Assembly: GCA_033812795.1 (NCBI GenBank)
Contig: JAPXSY010000013.1
Location: 1 to 53,125, forward strand
Length of the DNA: 53,125 bases
DNA from: JAPXSY01 sp033812795
GTDB lineage: Bacteria; Verrucomicrobiota; Kiritimatiellia; RFP12; UBA1067
Direction of reading: 5' to 3'
Shown: piece by piece, positions 1-6,896 of the stretch
Layout of the letters: each line of letters opens with the position of its first letter
Numbering within the stretch: position 1 is the stretch's first letter
Translations under genes and position numbers: made by a program
The notes under the pieces: generated by a model
Told to the model about the DNA's origin: nothing
Databases searched by the model: none
Seen by the model: only the letters and a program-made list of their open reading frames with translations

Positions 1-355
1 AGAAGGCGACGCGGCGTGGGGCGGAGCGTCATGCCCGGCCGCGCCGGGCGGTGGGATGGTTCGCTGACAAGACGTCCCGCCCGCAGGCCGTCAGGCGTTG
101 CGGTGTGGGGGTTTTGCAAGAGCCTCACCTTGAAACCCTGAAACCTGAAACCGTGAAACCCTGAAACCCTGAAACCCTGAAACCCTGAAACCGTGAAACC
201 CCGAAACCCAGAAACCCACGAAAGTGTCCCGTCAGGATAATCCGGGGTTTACCTGTGCGCAACGGTTTTGTTATGCTTTTTGCAGATGAGGTGGTGTGGC
301 GCGGGATCCGGAAAAGGCTTTCCGATGACGAAAAACAAGAAGAGGAGGGGAAGGG
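1..355. other. Left-edge intergenic region
   Basis: No convincing gene lies here. The first 67 bases are open in frame 2 and stop with TGA at 65-67; they could be the last 21 codons of an upstream gene, but this cannot be decided from so short a piece. The rest holds an 8-base-period tandem repeat and the leader of the next gene, with a purine-rich AGGAGGGGAAGGG stretch just before the start codon at 356. Confidence 0.5.
131..218. repeat. 8-bp imperfect tandem repeat (GAAACCCT)
   Basis: About ten imperfect units of TGAAACCC/GAAACCCT run without interruption, with CCTGAAACC and CCGTGAAACC variants. The same GAAACC word reappears in the coding start of the second leucine-rich repeat protein (about 12480-12546). 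No hairpin or coding pattern is evident. Confidence 0.85.
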
Positions 356-1504
356 ATGAGGACGATGCTGTTCGCCTGTGTGGCGGGTGCGGTGCTGACA
401 ACGCGGGCGCAGGTGGAGGCGGTGTGGTTAACGCACCGTTCGGCCACGCCGGAAAAGACGGTGGTGAGCTGGAAGAGCGTGACGCCGGGGCCGTCACGCG
501 TGGCCTATGGTGCGGACGCGGCCTGCGGGCAGACGGCGTCCGTCGCGGGTGAGCGGAGCGTGCACCATGTGGAGATCGACACGCCGCAGCGCGGGGCCAC
601 CGTGTTCTACCGGGTGGAGACCGGAGACCAGAAATCGGAGGTCCACTCCTTTCAGACCTGTCCGGAGGACGGCGTGCGCGTGGCGATCGTGGGTGACTGG
701 AGATATGCGAACCGTCCGGATCTGACCGCGCTCAAGGCGGACAAGCCGAACATCCTCATGACCGTGGGCGACAATGTGTCCGATGTCATCAACCGCAAGC
801 AACCCGGCGACATCACGAACATCCGGCCCTACATCGGCCTGCTCAGGTCGGAGGCGGCGTTTTTCGCGTCCACACTCTTTATGCCGATTCTCGGCAATCA
901 CGACAAACAGGTCGGGCCGCGCGTCAACAAGCGGCCGGGCTCCAGCAAGGAGACGTACGACATCGACGCCACGGCGTACCTGAGCGTGTTCGCGCTGCCC
1001 GAGCCGGGGTGGCGCTGGGCTTTCACGATCCCGCAGGCGGACGTGACCTTCCTGGCGCTGGACATGCACCACCTGTCTGATTTCGGAACGACCTTCCAGA
1101 CCAGTCACGACCACCGGCAGGGTTCCGAGCAGTTCGCGTGGTACGATGAACAGACGCGTAACCTCAAGACCGGATTCGCGGTGACACTGCTGAATGCCGA
1201 CAGCCGGTGCAGGAATCGCGAGAAAGGCGCGTGGCACCAGATGTTCAGCCGCGGCACGATCTTTGTGACGGGATACGGGTACTATGCCGAGCGTGCCGTT
1301 GAACGCAACGGGTTCCCGTACTACAACACCTGCGTGGCCCGGCCGGGCGATGTCTACCGCGATCCGCTGGCGGTCGTGTGTGAGCGGGTTTCAAGCTACA
1401 TGCTGCTGACCTTTGATAAGGCCAAGGGGCAGATGACGGTGGACCTCAAGCGTCTGGACGGGAGCCTGATCGACCGGCAGGTTTACCACGCGAAACCGCG
1501 GTAA
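356..1504 (+). CDS. Secreted purple-acid-phosphatase-like protein with degenerate metal site
   Basis: This 382-residue protein starts with a short hydrophobic export signal (about 1-19). A fibronectin-like domain follows (about 20-100, ending YRVETGD), as in purple acid phosphatases, and then a calcineurin-like phosphoesterase fold. Fold motifs visible are GDW at 113-115, GDN at 138-140 and GNHD at 180-183. The first motif has Trp where the metal-binding His of D-x-H is expected. The position expected to carry GHxH reads TGYGYYAE (305-312), with no His. The fold is therefore well supported, but two metal ligands seem to be lost and activity is doubtful. A second, apparently intact phosphoesterase follows 85 bases later on the same strand. 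Start 356 follows an AGGAGG-like site; a start at 365 is also possible. Confidence 0.8.
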   Translation: MRTMLFACVAGAVLTTRAQVEAVWLTHRSATPEKTVVSWKSVTPGPSRVAYGADAACGQTASVAGERSVHHVEIDTPQRGATVFYRVETGDQKSEVHSFQTCPEDGVRVAIVGDWRYANRPDLTALKADKPNILMTVGDNVSDVINRKQPGDITNIRPYIGLLRSEAAFFASTLFMPILGNHDKQVGPRVNKRPGSSKETYDIDATAYLSVFALPEPGWRWAFTIPQADVTFLALDMHHLSDFGTTFQTSHDHRQGSEQFAWYDEQTRNLKTGFAVTLLNADSRCRNREKGAWHQMFSRGTIFVTGYGYYAERAVERNGFPYYNTCVARPGDVYRDPLAVVCERVSSYMLLTFDKAKGQMTVDLKRLDGSLIDRQVYHAKPR

Positions 1505-1589
1505 GCCGCCGTGCGGCCGCGCCGCGGATATCCGCTTGGCACAACCATCAAGATGTTTTGATGAGGACGGAAAAAAGGGGGGGGAGCAC

Positions 1590-2924
1590 ATGACATGGAC
1601 CCGGCGTGATTTCTTGAGCGCTTCGGCCGGGGCGGCTCTGGCTTGGCGATCCGTTGCGGCGCAACAGCCGGTTACGGCGGCGCGGGAGGGATGGCTGGAG
1701 GCCTTCCGCGCAGCGGGGTTCGATCCCGCTGCAGCGGGAAACAGCGTGTTCGTGGTGTGCGGGGATGTGCATTTTCCGCAGTACGGCCAACACCTCCCTT
1801 CGCAGATCGAGGCATGGAACGCCATGCGGCCTGCGCCGCAATTCGTGGCTCTGCTGGGCGACAACGTGTGTAACGTTTCGAGTAGTTTCGGGCACACGCC
1901 TGATGCGAAGGGGCTGGAGCGCGCACGGAAAGAGTTGGAGGGGCTGCGCGCGGAGACCGCCAAGCTCCGCAAGGAGATTCCGCTCAAGCTGGTGATCGGC
2001 AACCACGACACCCTGCCGCGGGAGACGGATGCCGCATTCTTCCGGAAGGTCTTTCCCGCATGCCGGCCCTACGAGGCGTTCGAGGTTTCCGGTATCTGTT
2101 TCCAGATTTGGAACGGCGCGCATGATGGCGCGATCGATCCGGCGCAGCGTGTCTGGATCGGGAAGCAGTGCGCTGGCCTGCCCCGCGACAAAAGCGTGGT
2201 GATTCTGGTGCATCAGCCCTCGCTCGGGATGACGGAACGCGAGCGCGGCATCCCCGCCATGGTGCGGGCCCACTTTTCGGAACACACCGGGCCGCTCTGG
2301 TTGCTGGCGGGCCATGTGCACAGCAACAGCATACGCGAGTTCGCGTTACCGCGTACCCGGATCACTCAGGCCACGCATGTCAAGAGTGTGGACGGCTACT
2401 GGATCTACGGCATGCGCGACGGCCGTATCACGGCGCGGGTGTACTGTCCGGTGGCAGGGGCGTGCAAGGCTCAGGCCATGCCCGATCCGGCGCGGCCCGC
2501 ACGGCCGATCCCGCTGCCGTTCGAGGGGCGCGACGATGTGGTTTGGAGGCTGCTGATCGGTGAGGACGCGACGGCGATCAAGACGGCCTTTGTGCGCGGC
2601 AAGGGCGGCGATTGCGGCACCTGGTGGTTTTATGTGAACGAGCTGGTCTATAAACTGCCGCTGGCGTCCCGGGGCCGCGGGGCCACGCGCTTCGCCGTTC
2701 TGGCGGCGCTGAGCAAACATCGTAAGACCGGGGAGCTGCCCAAGGTCTACGCTTCTGGCAGCGATGGCGATTGGATCGAGACACCGCTGCTGGAATCGCG
2801 CGGGGCCGAGCATCTCTTTGCCATACCCGAGGGGTTGCGTAAGAGCCGCGAGTTGTATGTGCGGATTCAGAGCTACGGATATGGGGCGGATACCTGCGTT
2901 GGCGGATTCGCGCTGTGCCGGTGA
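1590..2924 (+). CDS. Tat-exported calcineurin-like metallophosphoesterase
   Basis: The 444-residue protein begins with a twin-arginine signal (TRRDFLSASAGAALA), so it is probably exported folded to the periplasm. All phosphoesterase metal motifs are present: GDVH at 58-61, LGDN at 89-92, GNHD at 137-140, VHQP at 207-210 and GHVH at 241-244. The C-terminal 150 residues are an extra domain I do not recognise. The ATG at 1590 is chosen because it follows a run of G and A (ribosome site) and directly begins the Tat signal; an upstream in-frame start at 1536 would add 18 residues without a site. It lies between the degenerate paralogue and an exported oxidoreductase. The substrate, perhaps a phosphate ester or nucleotide, cannot be read from the sequence. 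Confidence 0.85.
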   Translation: MTWTRRDFLSASAGAALAWRSVAAQQPVTAAREGWLEAFRAAGFDPAAAGNSVFVVCGDVHFPQYGQHLPSQIEAWNAMRPAPQFVALLGDNVCNVSSSFGHTPDAKGLERARKELEGLRAETAKLRKEIPLKLVIGNHDTLPRETDAAFFRKVFPACRPYEAFEVSGICFQIWNGAHDGAIDPAQRVWIGKQCAGLPRDKSVVILVHQPSLGMTERERGIPAMVRAHFSEHTGPLWLLAGHVHSNSIREFALPRTRITQATHVKSVDGYWIYGMRDGRITARVYCPVAGACKAQAMPDPARPARPIPLPFEGRDDVVWRLLIGEDATAIKTAFVRGKGGDCGTWWFYVNELVYKLPLASRGRGATRFAVLAALSKHRKTGELPKVYASGSDGDWIETPLLESRGAEHLFAIPEGLRKSRELYVRIQSYGYGADTCVGGFALCR

Positions 2925-2973
2925 GTCGGTCACGCGGCTGCGGGAAGGATGGCATCGATTACGGAAAGGGCTT

Positions 2974-4914
2974 ATGAATACAATAAAAAGAAAATTCCTG
3001 TGCCGCAGGGGTATGATGTTGCTGGTGGTTTTGGGGACTGGTGCGGCGGTTCAAGCCGCGACCGTGCTGGTCGAGGCGGAGGGGTTCGCGAACGCAGGCG
3101 GCTGGGTCATCGACCAGCAGTCCATGGACCAGATGGGTTCGCCGTATCGGATGGCGCACGGGTTGGGGGTGCCGGTGGCGGACGCGGAGACCTCGGTGCA
3201 GGTGCCGGAAGCGGGGCGTTACCGGGTGTGGGTTCGCACACGTGACTGGGTTGCCACATGGGGCGCGCCCGGCGCACCCGGCGCGTTTCGGGTATTGATC
3301 AACGGCCGCGCGCTCGATCCGGTCTTCGGCACACAGCGCGCCGAGTGGCACTGGCAGCCGGGCGGGGAGATCGAGTTGCCGGTCGGCCCGGTGACGATCG
3401 CGTTGCGCGATCTGACCGGATTCAACGGGCGGTGCGACGCGATTCTGCTGACCACGGATGTCGGCCTGAAGCCGCCTGATGGCGGCGGGGAGTTGGCCGC
3501 GCTGCGACGGCAATGGCTGGGCCTGCCGGACGCGCCGGAAGACGCGGGGGAGTTTGATCTGGTGGTCGTGGGCGGAGGCATGGCCGGATGCTGCGCGGCT
3601 GTGAGCGCGGCCCGTCTGGGTTGCCGCGTCGCCCTGATTCAGGACCGTCCCGTATTGGGCGGAAACAACAGTTCCGAGGTGCGGGTCGGCCTTTCCGGTC
3701 AGATCCGTCAGCAGCCCTATCCGCGGCTCGGCGAACTGGTCGACGAGATCGGTCCGGTCGGTCACTGGAACCTGTACGACGCCAAACGTGCGCCGGAACT
3801 GCCACGCAGCCGCGAGGTGCTGGAGATCATCGCGCGTCACCCTGAAAAGAAACAGCACAACGCCGGTCCCGCGAGCAATTACGAGGACGAGCGTAAACGC
3901 CGCGTGGTTGAAGCCGAGAAAGGGGTGCGTCTGTTTCTCGCGACGCGCGTGGTCGGCGTGGAGCGGGTGGGCGGACGCATCGTGTCTGTGACCGGCCGGG
4001 ACATCGTGACCAACCGCGAGCGGCGTTTCCGCGGCAGGCTGTTCGCCGACTGCACGGGCGACGCGGGCGTGGGGGCTCTGGCGGGTGCGGATTTCCGTGT
4101 CGGCCGCGAGGCCCGGGGCGAGACCGGTGAGGGTTTGGCGCCGGAGCGGGCCGATACACTGATGATGGGTGTGTCGGTCCAGTGGTATTCTGAAACCACG
4201 GACGGGCCGGCCCCTTTCCCGGATTGCCCTTGGGCCCTGCCGTTCACCGATCAGACCGTGCAGGCCCTGAAGCGCGGCGATTGGGATTGGGAGACCGGCA
4301 TGACGCGCGACTCCGTGACAGAGATCGAGGCAATCCGCGACCATGCCTTACGTGCCACCTTCGGGAACTGGGCCTATCTGAAAAACCACAGCGCCAAACG
4401 GCAGGCGTTCGCCAACCAGCGGCTGGCTTGGGTGGCCTATATCGGCGGCAAGCGGGAAAGTCGACGCCTGCTCGGCGACGTGATCCTCTCCCAGCAGGAC
4501 ATTACCGGGCAGCGCCCGTATCCCGATGCGTGCGTCACCACAACCTGGCCGTTGGACCTGCACTATCCGCACCCCGAAAACGAAAAACACTTTCCGGGCA
4601 TGGCCTTTCGTGCCGTTTCCAAATCCGAAGGAATCAAACCCTACGCGATTCCGTACCGCTGCCTTTACAGCCGTAACATTGAGAACCTGTTTATGGCGGG
4701 CCGCAACATCAGCGTGACCCATGTGGCCCTGGGTTCGGTGCGCGTGATGCGCACGACCGGTATGATGGGCGAGGTGGTCGGCATGGCGGCTTCGCTTTGC
4801 ATACGCCATGACACCACGCCGCGCGGTGTGTTCGAGACGCGGCTGGAAGAGTTGCGGGAGCGGATGCGGCGCGGTGTCGCCCGGGGGGAGGGGCAAGCGT
4901 CTGCTTGCCCGTGA
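2974..4914 (+). CDS. Exported FAD-dependent oxidoreductase (FAD_oxidored family)
   Basis: The 646-residue protein has an N-terminal signal (about 1-29, ending VQAA) and then a beta-rich region (30-165) resembling a carbohydrate-binding-like module. The FAD Rossmann motif DLVVVGGGMAG starts near residue 195 and is followed by the family-typical RPVLGGNNSSEVR. The C-terminal FMAGRNISVTHVALGSVRVM is a typical distal flavin-contact region of this family, which is common in polysaccharide-degrading bacteria. The ATG at 2974 is chosen because it begins the signal peptide just after ACGGAAAGGG; the open frame extends further upstream into the previous gene. The last residues (GEGQASACP and the stop) are encoded by a palindromic dispersed repeat, so the C-terminus was probably changed by repeat insertion. 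The substrate is unknown. Confidence 0.85.
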   Translation: MNTIKRKFLCRRGMMLLVVLGTGAAVQAATVLVEAEGFANAGGWVIDQQSMDQMGSPYRMAHGLGVPVADAETSVQVPEAGRYRVWVRTRDWVATWGAPGAPGAFRVLINGRALDPVFGTQRAEWHWQPGGEIELPVGPVTIALRDLTGFNGRCDAILLTTDVGLKPPDGGGELAALRRQWLGLPDAPEDAGEFDLVVVGGGMAGCCAAVSAARLGCRVALIQDRPVLGGNNSSEVRVGLSGQIRQQPYPRLGELVDEIGPVGHWNLYDAKRAPELPRSREVLEIIARHPEKKQHNAGPASNYEDERKRRVVEAEKGVRLFLATRVVGVERVGGRIVSVTGRDIVTNRERRFRGRLFADCTGDAGVGALAGADFRVGREARGETGEGLAPERADTLMMGVSVQWYSETTDGPAPFPDCPWALPFTDQTVQALKRGDWDWETGMTRDSVTEIEAIRDHALRATFGNWAYLKNHSAKRQAFANQRLAWVAYIGGKRESRRLLGDVILSQQDITGQRPYPDACVTTTWPLDLHYPHPENEKHFPGMAFRAVSKSEGIKPYAIPYRCLYSRNIENLFMAGRNISVTHVALGSVRVMRTTGMMGEVVGMAASLCIRHDTTPRGVFETRLEELRERMRRGVARGEGQASACP

Positions 4915-4958
4915 GGACGGTTCTCCGAACCGTCAGCGGACGCCTCGGGGATGCGTCC
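4891..4958. repeat. Triple-hairpin palindromic repeat, convergent junction
   Basis: Three inverted repeats lie in series: GGGCAAGCGTCTGCTTGCCC at 4891-4910, a GACGGTTC/GAACCGTC hairpin at 4916-4934, and a GGACGC/GCGTCC hairpin at 4938-4958. The first overlaps the end of the oxidoreductase gene. The last two recur at 40189-40229, again between converging genes. They may act as bidirectional terminators or be REP-like elements. Confidence 0.75.
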
Positions 4959-4985
4959 CTGCCTTCAAAAAATCGTCCAGAAAAA

Positions 4986-5675
4986 TTAGCCGGGATTGCA
5001 GGAAGCGAGCAGTGCTTTCAGCTGGGCCAGCACGGTTTCGGTATCGGAAAAATCATCCAGCACAAGGTCGGCGCCGGCCGCGGCGAGCGCGTCGGCCGTG
5101 ACCCATCCGGTCGCCACCGCCACCGCGATGAGGCCATTGGCGTGGGCGGCCTGAATATCGAGCGGGGTGTCGCCGATCAGTACGCGGGCGCGGACCCCAT
5201 GCGGCACGCGTTGCAGGGCGAGACGCGCGATCACGTTACGGTCCGGATCATCGTCCCCGTACGCGCCGAAGCAGAATGCCGCGTCCAGCCCTGCGTGTCG
5301 TAACTTGGCCCAGGCGGTCGCACGGATGTTGCCGGTGATCAATCCGAGCGGGTATCCTTCTTTGCAAAGCCGATCCAGCAGGGCGGGCACGCCAGGATAG
5401 ACCAGCGGCTTGGTTTGCGCGAGCCCGGCATCGATGGCCTGCGTCAGCAGCAGAAAGAAGTGCTCCTCTCGCGCGGGCGTGCTGGCCACACCGCACGTCG
5501 CGGCCATGGTGCGCACCACGTTGGAGTCGGTCGCGCCCACGAAGGTGAGCCCCGCGAGATCCGGGTAAGGTACGCCGTACGCGGTCTCGAACGCGGTGCC
5601 GAACGCGGCCCGTCCGATTCCCCGCGCATAGAGCAGGGTTCCGTCAATATCGAATAAAAAAGCGGCACGTTCCAT
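4986..5675 (-). CDS. HAD-superfamily phosphatase (phosphoglycolate phosphatase-like)
   Basis: A 229-residue cytoplasmic haloacid-dehalogenase-type hydrolase, the usual length for Gph/PGMB-like members. Motif I is DIDGT at residues 9-13 with the nucleophilic Asp9. Motif II is LITGN (112-116), Lys124 can serve as motif III, and motif IV is IGDTPLDI (167-174). A helical cap (about 20-85) sits between motifs I and II. It is transcribed toward the exported oxidoreductase and shares the palindromic-repeat junction with it. Upstream it diverges from the aldo/keto reductase, leaving a 94-base spacer for both promoters. The substrate is not predictable; phosphoglycolate or a sugar phosphate is usual for the family. 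No clear ribosome site precedes the ATG. Confidence 0.88.
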   Translation of the reverse strand: MERAAFLFDIDGTLLYARGIGRAAFGTAFETAYGVPYPDLAGLTFVGATDSNVVRTMAATCGVASTPAREEHFFLLLTQAIDAGLAQTKPLVYPGVPALLDRLCKEGYPLGLITGNIRATAWAKLRHAGLDAAFCFGAYGDDDPDRNVIARLALQRVPHGVRARVLIGDTPLDIQAAHANGLIAVAVATGWVTADALAAAGADLVLDDFSDTETVLAQLKALLASCNPG

Positions 5676-5769
5676 GATGGGATTGAAAACCGGGCCCGTC
5701 CGGGCTACAATGTGCCTGAACTATATCACACGCGCCGGGTACAGGCGACGGGAAACAGAGGGGTGAGGC

Positions 5770-6717
5770 ATGGGGAACATGCGGCGCAGGAATTTTCTCA
5801 AGGTAACGTTCGGCGCGCTGACCGTCGGCCCGGTTGTGGCGCGCGCGGCGGCGTTCGGCGCGTATGACCGGGTTCGGCTCGGACGGAGCGGCATCGAGAC
5901 TTCGCGGCTCTGTTTCGGCACCGGGTACAAGGCGTTCAACCGCGTCTCCGAGCAGACGCGGCTGGGGCATGACGCCTTTGTGGCCCTGTTGCGCGCGGGG
6001 TACGAGCGGGGGATTCGCTGTTTCGATGCCGCCGACCTGTACGGGTCGCACCGACCGCTGGCCGAGGCGCTCAAGCCCTTTCCGCGCGACCGCTACACGC
6101 TGATCTCCAAAATCTGGTGGCGCAAGGGCGGGGTGCCGGAGGAGGATAAGACCGCGGTACCGGAGCAGATCCGGCGTTTCCTGAAAGAGCTGAAGACCGA
6201 TTACGTGGATATCGTGCAGTTGCACTGCCTGACCGACGGGAGGTGGCAGACGGAACTGGCCGACCGGATGGAGGCGCTTGAAGCGTGCAAGAAGGCCGGA
6301 ATGATCCGCGCGCACGGCGTGTCCGTGCACGGGTTCAAAGCATTACAGGCATGCGCGACCTCTCCCTGGGTCGATGTGGCCCACGTCCGGCTCAATCCGT
6401 ACGGCGTCAAGATGGAGGGCACGGTGGAGGCGAATCTTCCGGTCATCCGCGCGATGCGCGGGAAGGGTCAGGGGATCATCGCCATGAAGTTGCTGGGCGA
6501 GGGTGCCTTCTCGCATGACGGGGAGAAGATCAACGCTTCGCTCGCGTTCGCGCTCCGCAGCGGACTGGCCGATGTGTTGAACATCGGGTTCATGAGCACC
6601 GCACAGATCGATGACATTGCGGCGCGGATCGCCGCCGTGACTCCCAATGCGGGTGGAACCCGCAACCCTCACCCCGACCCTCTCCCAGGGGCGGGGGAGC
6701 AAACAACTTCCCCGTAA
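5770..6717 (+). CDS. Tat-exported aldo/keto reductase
   Basis: The 315-residue protein starts with a twin-arginine signal (RRRNFLKVTFGALTVG), indicating export to the periplasm. The aldo/keto reductase barrel follows with the catalytic tetrad visible as Asp86 and Tyr91 in FDAADLYG, Lys114 in LISK and His152 in QLHC. The NAD(P)-binding end of the barrel is less distinct but MKLLGEG and the following helix fit. An AGAGGGGTGAGGC stretch precedes the ATG. The last ~17 residues (from RNPHPDPLPG) are encoded by a dispersed palindromic repeat that also occurs after the menaquinone methyltransferase gene, so the native C-terminus has probably been replaced. It is divergent from the HAD gene. The substrate is unknown; Tat-exported members are often found beside sugar-processing genes. 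Confidence 0.87.
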   Translation: MGNMRRRNFLKVTFGALTVGPVVARAAAFGAYDRVRLGRSGIETSRLCFGTGYKAFNRVSEQTRLGHDAFVALLRAGYERGIRCFDAADLYGSHRPLAEALKPFPRDRYTLISKIWWRKGGVPEEDKTAVPEQIRRFLKELKTDYVDIVQLHCLTDGRWQTELADRMEALEACKKAGMIRAHGVSVHGFKALQACATSPWVDVAHVRLNPYGVKMEGTVEANLPVIRAMRGKGQGIIAMKLLGEGAFSHDGEKINASLAFALRSGLADVLNIGFMSTAQIDDIAARIAAVTPNAGGTRNPHPDPLPGAGEQTTSP

Positions 6718-6746
6718 ACCGCCGCCGGGCAAGCAGACGCTTGCCC
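6648..6746. repeat. Dispersed palindromic repeats at the end of the aldo/keto reductase gene
   Basis: Two modules are joined. The first encodes NPHPDPLPGAGE in frame (GCGGG/CCCGC and CCCTCTCCC/GGGGCGGGGGAG arms, 6648-6699). The second is the perfect palindrome GGGCAAGCAGACGCTTGCCC (6727-6746). The first module recurs at 17360-17411 and the second at 4891-4910. Confidence 0.75.
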
Positions 6747-6752
6747 CTCCCG

Positions 6753-6826
6753 TTGACCCGCGACTGGCGACTTGCGTCAAGCAAACAAAACGTCGCAGGT
6801 CGAATGTCGCGGGTCGCGGGTCAACG
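6753..6826. repeat. GTCGC-word imperfect repeat
   Basis: A run of related words (GACCCGCGACTGGCGACTTGCG, then CGTCGCAGGTCG, AATGTCGCGGGTCGCGGG) fills the gap between the aldo/keto reductase and the first leucine-rich repeat gene. A closely related copy lies at 41751-41790. It does not look coding. Confidence 0.6.
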
Positions 6827-6896
6827 TACACGAAAACGTGTGCGATCCCGATCCCGGTGCTTCAGGAAAACGTATCACTTCCACGCTTCACAGCGC

